In this document: positions 7,405-14,333 of the stretch, one piece after another
How positions within the stretch are numbered: the first letter of the stretch is position 1
Layout: every line of letters starts with the position of its first letter
From: an uncultured Oscillospiraceae bacterium
Lineage (GTDB): Bacteria; Bacillota; Clostridia; Oscillospirales; Oscillospiraceae
Assembly (NCBI GenBank): GCA_944387845.1
Contig: CALXGH010000050.1
Location: 1 to 32,385 of the forward strand
Direction of reading: 5' to 3'
DNA: 32,385 bases
Notes under the pieces: model-generated
The model's database searches: none
Told to the model about the DNA's origin: nothing
Seen by the model: the letters and a program-made list of their open reading frames with translations, nothing else
Position numbers and translations under genes: made by a program

Positions 7405-8220
7405 CTATATTGTGTATGACCAGAGATTTCTTATCTGATCTTCTATCTCTGAAAATATCCACTGTTTTTCAGAACGGGAGTTGCTGTTGGGGTCCTTTAC
7501 TGACACCATACCGTCGTCATAATCAGTCAGAACTATGAAGTGAGCAGAAGAGGTAAAGTCGCCTTCACCCATTATACATATGATGGGATGTCCGGCTTTT
7601 AATTCAGAAGCCACTATATCTTCGCTTAGAGGAAGTTCTTTAGCGATAAGACCCAATTTTTCCGCGCCTTCACTCATCATTATCCACTCAGTACCATGGC
7701 CAGACACATAGTAGTTGTTTTCTTCGGCAAACTTGGTCATATATACAGGATCATATTTTACATCCTGCTTAAGATAAGTGGTAACGATAGCCAGGGCGGT
7801 GGGGCCACAGCCCGAAAGGCCTATAACACTGTCCCCATACTCAAGGTAACCCCACCGTGAGTCCCATTGTATATAAAGAGGTATCTGGGAAAGATCCATA
7901 TCTGACAGATCATAGTCCTGGGATGTGCCTTTTTTTAAAGGGAATTCCAGAACGTATTCCCGGGCCTCAGGATTTTTTTCATAAAGAGCAATAAGCTCGT
8001 CTGTATATTCTGAGAAGTCTATCCCATTTGCGTCAGCATACGCCCTTATTTCTGATTTAGCGCTTTTATATTCTTCACTTTCCCCTTGAAATGAACCAAG
8101 TACTCCAGTAATTGAACGACTGCTGCGGACAACAAACATCGCTACACAGAATGTACATAGCAGCAGGGCAAATAGTGAAAAGGTGAAGAACCTGTTTTTT
8201 CTACGCCTTCTTTTAACCAT
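7405..8220 (-). CDS. Membrane-anchored C39-like cysteine peptidase domain protein
   Basis: 271 residues. A positively charged start (VKRRRRKNR) and one membrane segment (about 11-31) suggest a signal anchor with the rest outside the cell. A helical linker (45-95) precedes a C39_2-type papain-like domain. Seen motifs: IQWDSRWG (117-124, oxyanion Q118), SGCGPTALA with catalytic C138, SSAHFIVLTDYDDG with H227, and VKDPNS (D243/N245), a complete triad. Proteins of this type are usually uncharacterised extracellular hydrolases; no substrate can be named. It follows the VanS-like kinase on the same strand, and its ribosome site GGAGG (8228-8232) is buried in a hairpin. Confidence 0.85.
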   Translation of the reverse strand: MVKRRRRKNRFFTFSLFALLLCTFCVAMFVVRSSRSITGVLGSFQGESEEYKSAKSEIRAYADANGIDFSEYTDELIALYEKNPEAREYVLEFPLKKGTSQDYDLSDMDLSQIPLYIQWDSRWGYLEYGDSVIGLSGCGPTALAIVTTYLKQDVKYDPVYMTKFAEENNYYVSGHGTEWIMMSEGAEKLGLIAKELPLSEDIVASELKAGHPIICIMGEGDFTSSAHFIVLTDYDDGMVSVKDPNSNSRSEKQWIFSEIEDQIRNLWSYTI

Positions 8221-8225
8221 AAAAT

Positions 8226-8264
8226 CGCCTCCAAATCGTAATTTTATTTTACAATTTGGAGGCG
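8226..8264 (-). promoter_or_regulatory. Hairpin sequestering the ribosome site of the C39 peptidase gene
   Basis: CGCCTCCAAAT (8226-8236) and ATTTGGAGGCG (8254-8264) are perfectly complementary over 11 bp with a 17-base loop. In the minus-strand transcript the second arm contains the whole GGAGG of the next gene, seven bases before its ATG. The tail after it (ATTTTATGG) is a poor terminator. It may be a translational switch or a weak terminator behind the kinase. Confidence 0.6.
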
Positions 8265-8295
8265 TTTCTGTTATTAAGATATATTATATCATAAC

Positions 8296-9381
8296 TTACA
8301 ATTTGATTAAGTTTTTAGGAAGATTTACTATAAACTCAGTAAATTCATAATCACTGTGAGCTTTGATGACACCGCCGTGAAGTTCAACGATTTGCTTAGC
8401 TATGGCAAGACCCAGTCCTGCACCACCGGTAGAACTGCTTCTGGATGAGTCTATCCTGAAGAATTTTTCAAAAATTGTTTCAAGTTTTTGATCAGGTATT
8501 TTATCCCCTGAGTTTTTGAATACTATTTCCACATAATCCTCTTCCTCACGGGCGGAGATATAAACAGTGGTATTAGGATAGCTATAATTTGCGGCGTTGC
8601 GTAAGAGATTGTCAAATACACGGGCCAACTTGTCCGCATCACCGATCATTTTTATCCCCGGATCAATAGATAGCTTAGGCCTTAAATGTTTTTCAGCCAG
8701 TATCGGGTAAAATTCTTCAACCATCTGATTGAGCATCATTGAGAGATCTATTCTGTTATTTTCGAGGGCTACTGACTGGAGATTAAACCTTGTTATATCA
8801 AAAAACTCATTTATGAGCTGTTCCAGTCTATATGACTTGTTTAAGGCAATTGAAGTGTATTTAGCACGCATTTTTTCAGGGAGTTCAGGGCACTCTTCAA
8901 GCAGTGAGAGATAACCTATCACAGAAGTAAGAGGGGTTTTTAGGTCATGCGCAAGGTAAACAACAAGGTCGTTTTTTCTCTGTTCGGCTTCTCGCGCCAC
9001 CTGCTCATTCCTGAAGACTGTGTATTTTATGTCTTTTAAGCGCACTTCTATGTCCTTAAGCTCATTAGGTAGGGGATCTATCTCGTCATCTGCAATAAGT
9101 ACTTTCTCGATTTGCATATAGATATCATTAAAGTTCTTCTGAGCTTTTTTGATGGTATTATATGCGATGATAAAAAGCACAATGGTGTAGATAAAAAGAC
9201 AGATGGCTACCTTATGTTCCATAACCGATTGCGCAATATAGTATCCGTTTGTCATGGCTTCCACTATGTCGATAATAAAACCGTCGAAGTAGAGGTCAAA
9301 GGCAAGTAGAACAACAATATACACTACGGTAAAAATGGAAATTTTTGTTATGAATCGTGAAAGAAGCTGACGCTTCATCAT
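8296..9381 (-). CDS. VanS-like sensor histidine kinase
   Basis: 361 residues from the ATG at 9381, one base after the regulator's stop; a TTG 24 bases upstream is in frame but lies inside the regulator gene. Two membrane segments (about 12-30 and 57-74) flank a short extracellular loop of only about 25 residues, a sensor of the kind that detects lipid-embedded or membrane-level signals. The dimerisation/phosphorylation box contains H145 in LAHDLKTPLTS. The ATPase domain shows the N-box DNLLRNAANYSYP, the F-box FEKFFRID and the G-box GAGLGLAIAKQIVELHGG. The stimulus is unknown; there are no van resistance genes nearby. Confidence 0.92.
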   Translation of the reverse strand: MMKRQLLSRFITKISIFTVVYIVVLLAFDLYFDGFIIDIVEAMTNGYYIAQSVMEHKVAICLFIYTIVLFIIAYNTIKKAQKNFNDIYMQIEKVLIADDEIDPLPNELKDIEVRLKDIKYTVFRNEQVAREAEQRKNDLVVYLAHDLKTPLTSVIGYLSLLEECPELPEKMRAKYTSIALNKSYRLEQLINEFFDITRFNLQSVALENNRIDLSMMLNQMVEEFYPILAEKHLRPKLSIDPGIKMIGDADKLARVFDNLLRNAANYSYPNTTVYISAREEEDYVEIVFKNSGDKIPDQKLETIFEKFFRIDSSRSSSTGGAGLGLAIAKQIVELHGGVIKAHSDYEFTEFIVNLPKNLIKL

Positions 9382-9382
9382 G

Positions 9383-10069
9383 TTATTTCCCAATTTTATA
9401 CCCAACTCCCCACACTGTTTTTATGAACTTGGGGTTTCTCGGTTTCTCGCCGAGTTTCTCTCTAAGTCTTCTTATATGTACCATTACAGTGTTGTTGCCG
9501 TCAAGGTATTTTTCGCCCCATACACGCTCGAATATTTCCTCAGAGGAGACAACATTTCCGTCCTTTTCGCATAAAAGCCATAAAATATTGAACTCGATAG
9601 GGGTAAGATTTACTGGCTTACCCAACAGGGTGCACTCATGAGTGCTTTTATTTATGAAAAGACCGCCGATTTCATAATAGTCGTTTTTTTCAGATATTTT
9701 ATAATTGTATCTTTTATAACGACGAAGCTGTGCTTTGACTCTGGCCACTACTTCCAGCGGATTAAAAGGCTTTGTTATATAATCATCGGCCCCGATAGTA
9801 AGACCGTTTATTTTGTCTGTATTTTCTACCTTTGCTGTGAGCATGATTACAGGGTAGGTATATTTTTCCCTTATATATTTACATATTGTAAAACCGTCGA
9901 TTTCTGGAAGCATGACATCCAGAACGGCAAGATCCATTTCGTTTTCTCTGATACACGCCAGAGCTTCTCGTGGTGAATAAAACTTATATACCTCATAGCC
10001 CTCGTTTTCAAGATAAAGAGAAATAAGATCAGCGATCTCTTTTTCGTCATCAAGAACAAGAATTTTCAT
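9383..10069 (-). CDS. VanR-like OmpR-family response regulator
   Basis: 228 residues from the ATG at 10069 (ribosome site GGAGG at 10076-10080, just upstream). The receiver domain has DDE (7-9), the phospho-acceptor D51 in LAVLDVMLP, and VIMLTAK and ADDYITKPF motifs. The DNA-binding winged helix ends in VMVHIRRLREKLGE and the typical FIKTVWGVGYKI. Stretches such as TIGADDYITKPF, VVARVKAQLRRYK and NPKFIKTVWGVGYKI closely resemble VanR as I remember it. Members bind tandem direct repeats, and such a repeat lies 65 bases upstream of this gene (10134-10155). First gene of the operon. Confidence 0.93.
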   Translation of the reverse strand: MKILVLDDEKEIADLISLYLENEGYEVYKFYSPREALACIRENEMDLAVLDVMLPEIDGFTICKYIREKYTYPVIMLTAKVENTDKINGLTIGADDYITKPFNPLEVVARVKAQLRRYKRYNYKISEKNDYYEIGGLFINKSTHECTLLGKPVNLTPIEFNILWLLCEKDGNVVSSEEIFERVWGEKYLDGNNTVMVHIRRLREKLGEKPRNPKFIKTVWGVGYKIGK

Positions 10070-10088
10070 AAGATCCCTCCTGAAGTAT

Positions 10089-10155
10089 ATTTTAAGAGAT
10101 TTTGAAACATTTTGCACGAAAAATTCACGCAAATATTCTTAAGATTTTCTTACGA
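10089..10155 (-). promoter_or_regulatory. OmpR/VanR-type tandem repeats upstream of the response regulator
   Basis: Read on the minus strand, TCGTAAGAAAA (10155-10145) is followed directly by TCTTAAGAATA (10144-10134): 9 of 11 positions agree with an 11-bp period, as for OmpR-family sites. The first half also fits the VanR-box core TCGTANGAAA as I recall it. Nearer the gene, CAAAAT (10114), CAAAAT (10104) and TAAAAT (10094) recur every 10 bases. The arrangement suggests autoregulation; I could not fix the exact promoter. Confidence 0.55.
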
Positions 10156-10303
10156 TTTTCGACATGCTTTTATTATCTTTGACGGAGTCAGATTATTTCG
10201 GTTCCTAACGCAATTTACAAAAAAACATGGAAATTATTGGGTATTTTAACTAAAATTTTAAATCTTTATTAAAAAAGTTTATAAAATTTTAAAAAAATTA
10301 GGA

Positions 10304-10332
10304 TTGAACTAAGGCGGATATAGTAGTATCTT
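10304..10332 (+). promoter_or_regulatory. Candidate promoter of the LTA-synthase-like gene
   Basis: TTGAAC and TATCTT separated by 17 bases, each with mismatches to consensus. It would give a leader of about 215 bases containing all five palindromes. Weak evidence alone. Confidence 0.35.
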
Positions 10333-10408
10333 ATTTGTTATCATGCGAGGGCATGTGTGTATGAGTGATGAAATAAAAACAATACAATGTTCTTTTGAAT
10401 AGTGTATA

Positions 10409-10543
10409 TTCCGAATTTTTTCGGAAAATTTTGCAGAGGCATAGGGCGCCCTATGCTTTATGCTCTATTTTACAAATAGAGCATTATAAGACCTTATAAA
10501 ACGCCGCTGCGCATATATATATTCAAAGGAAAAGAATATGTGT
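10409..10543 (+). repeat. Run of five palindromes in the leader
   Basis: TTCCGAA/TTCGGAA (10409-10426); an uninterrupted 18-bp palindrome GCATAGGGCGCCCTATGC (10439-10456); ATGCTCTATTT/AAATAGAGCAT with a 3-base loop (10460-10484); TTATAAG/CTTATAA (10484-10499); and ATATTC/GAATAT (10519-10539, extendable with wobbles to 10515-10543). None is followed by a T-run typical of a terminator. Confidence 0.7.
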
Positions 10544-10557
10544 GAAAAGGAAAAGCT

Positions 10558-12684
10558 ATGGATAAAATTAAAAGTATTTTTTTGAAGTGTAGAGACAAGT
10601 GCAGAGATTGGATAAATCAATTTAAAGAACTCAGCGCTGTAAAGAAAAGTACTGCACGGATAAAACATATATATAGATACAGAGTTATACAGCTCTTTTC
10701 TGTGGCGCTGCTGATTGAAATAATTGTTGAGATTCTCAGCAGAAGATCTGTAGGCGATGGATTAAAATTCGTCTTTACAAGTCCGATTATTTCCGGGTAC
10801 AGCATACTGATAATCATGTGTTCTCTTTCTCTTGCGTATTTCTTTAAAAAGAGGACTTTTGTCTATACGCTTATTTCATCTTTTTGGCTGCTGCTTGCCA
10901 CTGTAAACTGCGTAGTGCTTGGATTCAGGACTACACCTCTGGCTATGACGGATTTTGAGCTTATTACGTCTGTTTATACAATTGCCAGCGCATACCTGAC
11001 CACGGCAAATGTTATCACAATTATTGTAGGTGTATTGGCGCTTATCGCAGCGTTTGTTTTAATCTGGCTTAAGACAGGTAAGGTGGAAAGAAAATTTAAC
11101 AGGTCTTTGGTAGCCTCAGTTATTTTATTTACGTTTACTTTCTCTCTTACGGCTGTGCTCCTTAATTTTGGAATCATAACCAATAAATTTGCAAATCTTC
11201 CAGCTGCATATAAAAACTACGGATTTGTATACTGCTTCACAAGCGGTGCGCTGGATAGAGGTATAAGTAAGCCGTCAGGGTACTCACCTGAGAGCGTATC
11301 TGAGGTTGTTGGCGGTGATGACGATGAAGAAAGCGGAGAGGAGTCCAAATATCCGAACATAATATTCCTTCAGCTTGAATCGTTCTTTGACGTTAATTAT
11401 CTTAACAATATGACCTTTACAGAAAATCCGATACCTAATTTCACCAAGCTCAAGGAGGAATATCCTACAGGTTTCTTTACTGTACCGGCTATCGGAGCGG
11501 GCACTGCTAACACTGAGTTCGAGGTAATAACTCAGATGAGCCTTGAGTATTTCGGTACGGGTGAATATCCTTATAAGACGATATTGCAGCAGAGGACATG
11601 TGAGTCCATATGCTATAACCTTAAGAAGCTCGGTTACTCCACATTTGCAATCCACAATCACAGTGGTGCTTTCTATGACAGAAACGAAGTTTTTGCTCAG
11701 CTTGGATTTGATGTTTTTTCTGCTTTGGAGTACATGCAGGATGTTACCTATACACCTCGCGGATGGGCAAGAGACTATGTTCTGCAGGATGAGATAATGA
11801 GTGCTCTGGATTCTACTGATAACCAGGATCTTATCTACTGCATTTCCGTTCAGCCTCACGGCAGATATCCAACCTCTCTTACAAAGTATCCGGATCTTGA
11901 GATTGGCGTTATATCGGATATTGATGAGGATTTGGCAAATCAGTTTACCTACTATGTAAATCAGCTCCATGAGACCGATGATTTCCTGGGTCAGCTCCTT
12001 GCGGAATTGGAAGATTATCCTGAGGATACTGTGGTAGTATTATACGGAGACCATATTCCGAGTCTTACAATTAATCAGGAGGACCTTGACGTAGGTAATC
12101 TTTACCAGACTGAGTATGTTATTTGGTCAAACTTCGACCTTGATGTGGAAGCTGAAGATCTTCATTCCTACCAGATAGCATCTTTTGTGTTCGAAAATCT
12201 TGGAATCACAGAGGGAACACTTACAAAGTATCACCAGAAGAATAGAGACCTTGATGAAGAACAGTACAAATATGGTCTGGAGCTTCTTGAATATGACATG
12301 CTCTACGGTGATATGGAGGTTTACGGAGGAGTTAACCCATTTGAGGCAACGGATCTGAAAATGGGAATACACGATATTAAAATTAACTCTGTTGACTATG
12401 TGGGAGACAGTTTGTGTATCACGGGTAATAACTTTACGTCCTTCAGTAACGTCCAAATTAACGGAAAACTATATGATACGGTATTTATAAATAAATACAC
12501 CTTGCTCGTAACAGATGTTAAAGTTATGGACGAATTTGAGGTAGAGGTTGTTCAGATAGGAAAGAATAAAGAGCCTCTCAGCTATACGGAAACATATAAA
12601 TATACAGCCCCTGAATATGATGTGGGCGATCCCGATGCGCTGGAAGAGGATATGATCGACGATAACGAGCTTAATATGGAATAA
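10558..12684 (+). CDS. LTA synthase family membrane sulfatase (phosphoglycerol transferase type)
   Basis: 708 residues. The N-terminal 220 residues hold about five membrane segments. An acidic linker (GDDDEESGEE, about 255-265) leads to an extracellular alkaline-phosphatase-superfamily domain (about 266-560). Metal and catalytic motifs match LtaS-type enzymes: the conserved Glu in LQLESFFD (near 274), a GTANTEFE motif whose Thr (near 316) would be the nucleophile, AIHNHSGAFY, and VLYGDH (near 495). Residues 600-685 look like an extra IPT/TIG-type beta domain (CITGNNFTSFSNVQINGK), followed by an acidic tail. Family members polymerise glycerophosphate from phosphatidylglycerol onto a lipid anchor, or modify other glycans with it. 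The class is firm; the acceptor is unknown. Confidence 0.9.
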   Translation: MDKIKSIFLKCRDKCRDWINQFKELSAVKKSTARIKHIYRYRVIQLFSVALLIEIIVEILSRRSVGDGLKFVFTSPIISGYSILIIMCSLSLAYFFKKRTFVYTLISSFWLLLATVNCVVLGFRTTPLAMTDFELITSVYTIASAYLTTANVITIIVGVLALIAAFVLIWLKTGKVERKFNRSLVASVILFTFTFSLTAVLLNFGIITNKFANLPAAYKNYGFVYCFTSGALDRGISKPSGYSPESVSEVVGGDDDEESGEESKYPNIIFLQLESFFDVNYLNNMTFTENPIPNFTKLKEEYPTGFFTVPAIGAGTANTEFEVITQMSLEYFGTGEYPYKTILQQRTCESICYNLKKLGYSTFAIHNHSGAFYDRNEVFAQLGFDVFSALEYMQDVTYTPRGWARDYVLQDEIMSALDSTDNQDLIYCISVQPHGRYPTSLTKYPDLEIGVISDIDEDLANQFTYYVNQLHETDDFLGQLLAELEDYPEDTVVVLYGDHIPSLTINQEDLDVGNLYQTEYVIWSNFDLDVEAEDLHSYQIASFVFENLGITEGTLTKYHQKNRDLDEEQYKYGLELLEYDMLYGDMEVYGGVNPFEATDLKMGIHDIKINSVDYVGDSLCITGNNFTSFSNVQINGKLYDTVFINKYTLLVTDVKVMDEFEVEVVQIGKNKEPLSYTETYKYTAPEYDVGDPDALEEDMIDDNELNME

Positions 12685-12686
12685 AG

Positions 12687-12735
12687 ATTATACCCCTCTT
12701 GAGACAGGTGCTCAAGAGGGGTATAATATTTTTAT
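12687..12735 (+). terminator. Terminator of the LTA-synthase-like gene with an embedded promoter
   Basis: A perfect 17-bp stem (12687-12703 with 12711-12727) has a 7-base loop and a T-rich tail. The same bases contain TTGAGA (12699-12704) and TATAAT (12722-12727) 17 apart, a good sigma-A promoter pointing to the next gene. Confidence 0.9.
12699..12727 (+). promoter_or_regulatory. Promoter of rlmA inside the terminator stem
   Basis: TTGAGA-N17-TATAAT; the -10 is exact and lies in the right arm of the hairpin. The predicted start near 12734 leaves a leader of about 24 bases containing the CGGAGG ribosome site. Confidence 0.6.
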
Positions 12736-12757
12736 CTTTTTCTTTTCGGAGGTAAAT

Positions 12758-13573
12758 ATGCCTGATTTTATTTGCCCTGTGTGCGGAAAGTTATTATCAA
12801 AAAATGGGAAAATGTATTTCTGCTCTTCCGGCCACAACTTTGATATATCGAAAAAAGGATATGTAAATCTTCTTATGTCCTCGGCAAAAGGAAGGCATGG
12901 AGACGACAAAATGATGGTGAGAGCGCGAAGAGATTTTTTAAATAAGGGGTATTATGACAGACTATCCCAAGCGCTGTGTGATATGGTGATTAAGTATTCA
13001 GAGAAAAGCGTGAGCATAATCGACTGCGGCTGCGGTGAGTGTAAATACACCATGGATATATTGAATAAACTCAAAAACGCGGGAATATGTCCGGATATAT
13101 CAGGTATAGATATATCTAAAGAAGCACTGTATTACGGAGCGGGAAGGAGCAAAGATGTAAGGCTCGCTGTGGCGAGTTCCGCTAAGTTGCCTTTTGAGTC
13201 ATGCTGTGCTGATATGGTTATATGTATTTTTTCACCTTTCGTGCCGGAGGAGTTTGGAAGAGTACTGAAACCGGGAGGAAAAATAATAAAGGCGTATCCT
13301 TTAGAGAGGCATCTATGGGAGCTCAAAAAGCTCATATATGAAAAGCCGTATGAGAACAAAAGAGAAAATGATGAGCAGGAAGGGTTTGAAATTCTTGAGA
13401 GAGAAGAAGTGAAATACATGATCTCTCTTGATAGTAATGAGGATATTGAAAACCTGTTTAAAATGACGCCGTATTATTATAAAACAGGATTTGAGGATCA
13501 AAAAAAGGCGGAGGCGGCCCAGTGCCTTGATGTGTCCCTTGAGTTCGGGATAACCGTATACGAGAAAATATAG
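12758..13573 (+). CDS. rlmA: RlmA-type 23S rRNA (guanine-N1)-methyltransferase
   Basis: 271 residues. The N-terminal zinc finger is C6, C9, C22 and H26 (CPVCG...FCSSGHNFD), followed by the family block KKGYVNLLMSSAKGRHGDD and the MVRARRDFLNKGYYDRL region seen in RlmA proteins. The AdoMet site is IIDCGCGEC (87-95), with a later CIFSPFVPEEFGRVLKPGG segment. It methylates N1 of a guanine in helix 35 of 23S rRNA: G745 for RlmAI, G748 for RlmAII (TlrB), the latter affecting macrolide/tylosin response. Which position applies cannot be read here. ATG with CGGAGG, its own promoter, and a probable two-gene operon with the next gene (11-base gap). Confidence 0.88.
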   Translation: MPDFICPVCGKLLSKNGKMYFCSSGHNFDISKKGYVNLLMSSAKGRHGDDKMMVRARRDFLNKGYYDRLSQALCDMVIKYSEKSVSIIDCGCGECKYTMDILNKLKNAGICPDISGIDISKEALYYGAGRSKDVRLAVASSAKLPFESCCADMVICIFSPFVPEEFGRVLKPGGKIIKAYPLERHLWELKKLIYEKPYENKRENDEQEGFEILEREEVKYMISLDSNEDIENLFKMTPYYYKTGFEDQKKAEAAQCLDVSLEFGITVYEKI

Positions 13574-13584
13574 GAGAAATATTA

Positions 13585-14292
13585 GTGAAAATTACATTTA
13601 TTGCCCACAGCGGTGTTTTTATTGAGTTTGAAAAATGCTGTATATTGATTGATTATTACAGAGGAGAAGTTCCTTCTATTCCTGAGGGTAAAAAGCTTTT
13701 TGTAATGGCAAGCCATGGACATGGAGATCATTTTAATCCCGCTGTCATGAAAAAATTTGGCGGCGATAGAGAGTATATTTTGTCGGAAGATATAAAAAGC
13801 AGAATTGGAGTAAAAGACAGGGAAAGTCTGAAAATAACATTTGTAAGAGCCGGAGAAGAATATACTTTTTCGGACGGAAACGGCGGCGAATTGATTCTCA
13901 GAACTCTCTTTTCAACTGACGAGGGCGTTGCATTTTTAATAAAATGCGAGGGCAAGACTGTATACCACGCAGGAGATCTTAATTTGTGGATATGGGAAGA
14001 TAATGAAGCGCAGTATGACAGATGGATGAGAGAGACTTATTCTGCTGAGATCGGGAAATTAAAAGGAGAAAAAATAGATTTGGCTTTTCTACCTCTTGAT
14101 GGAAGAATGGGAAAAAGAGGATTTTGCGGCATAGAGGAATTTGTGAAAATAAACAGAGTTGAGAAAATATGCCCAATACATCTTTTTACCGGGTTTGATT
14201 TTATAGATAAGTTTTTAAACGACAGCGCCTCAATTGGGTGCAGAGAGAAGATCCTGCGTGTTGACAGGGAAGACTATAAATTTGAAATATAA
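13585..14292 (+). CDS. Metallo-beta-lactamase-fold hydrolase (UlaG-like)
   Basis: 235 residues from a GTG start with an AGGAG site about ten bases upstream. The metal motif HxHxDH is H44-G-H46-G-D48-H49; H128 and D131 lie in VYHAGDLNLW, and a further His lies in CPIHLFTGFDF near the C-terminus, completing a two-metal site. The short length and the opening FIAHSGVFIEFEKCCILID resemble the 'beta-lactamase superfamily II' group around UlaG rather than true beta-lactamases. It directly follows rlmA. The substrate is unknown and no neighbour suggests one. Confidence 0.85.
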   Translation: MKITFIAHSGVFIEFEKCCILIDYYRGEVPSIPEGKKLFVMASHGHGDHFNPAVMKKFGGDREYILSEDIKSRIGVKDRESLKITFVRAGEEYTFSDGNGGELILRTLFSTDEGVAFLIKCEGKTVYHAGDLNLWIWEDNEAQYDRWMRETYSAEIGKLKGEKIDLAFLPLDGRMGKRGFCGIEEFVKINRVEKICPIHLFTGFDFIDKFLNDSASIGCREKILRVDREDYKFEI

Positions 14293-14325
14293 AAAGCGAT
14301 GGCTTTTGCCATCGCTTTTTGTTTT
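14291..14325. terminator. Bidirectional terminator (MBL hydrolase / glycerate kinase)
   Basis: A perfect 13-bp stem (AAAAAGCGATGGC 14291-14303 with 14308-14320) with a TTTT loop and T-runs on both strands. It lies between two convergent genes, starting at the stop codon of the first. Confidence 0.92.
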
Positions 14326-14333
14326 GAAATTAA

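Larger units (their letters stand above)
10156..10557. other. Long gap between the divergent regulator and LTA-synthase-like genes
   Basis: No coding sequence is visible here. The first half is very AT-rich (10200-10300). A possible plus-strand promoter, TTGAAC (10304-10309) with a 17-base spacer and TATCTT (10327-10332), is followed by five palindromes between 10409 and 10543. The leader before the start at 10558 would be over 200 bases. Confidence 0.6.

Noticed and set aside
8296-10069. Part of a vancomycin-resistance cluster
   Set aside because: The two-component proteins look like VanR/VanS, but no vanH, ligase, vanX, vanY, vanW or vanZ gene is near; similarity of the regulators alone does not indicate resistance.
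11284-11970. 228-codon open frame on the minus strand over the LTA-synthase-like gene
   Set aside because: Fully antisense to conserved sulfatase motifs; no start signal and no recognisable family.
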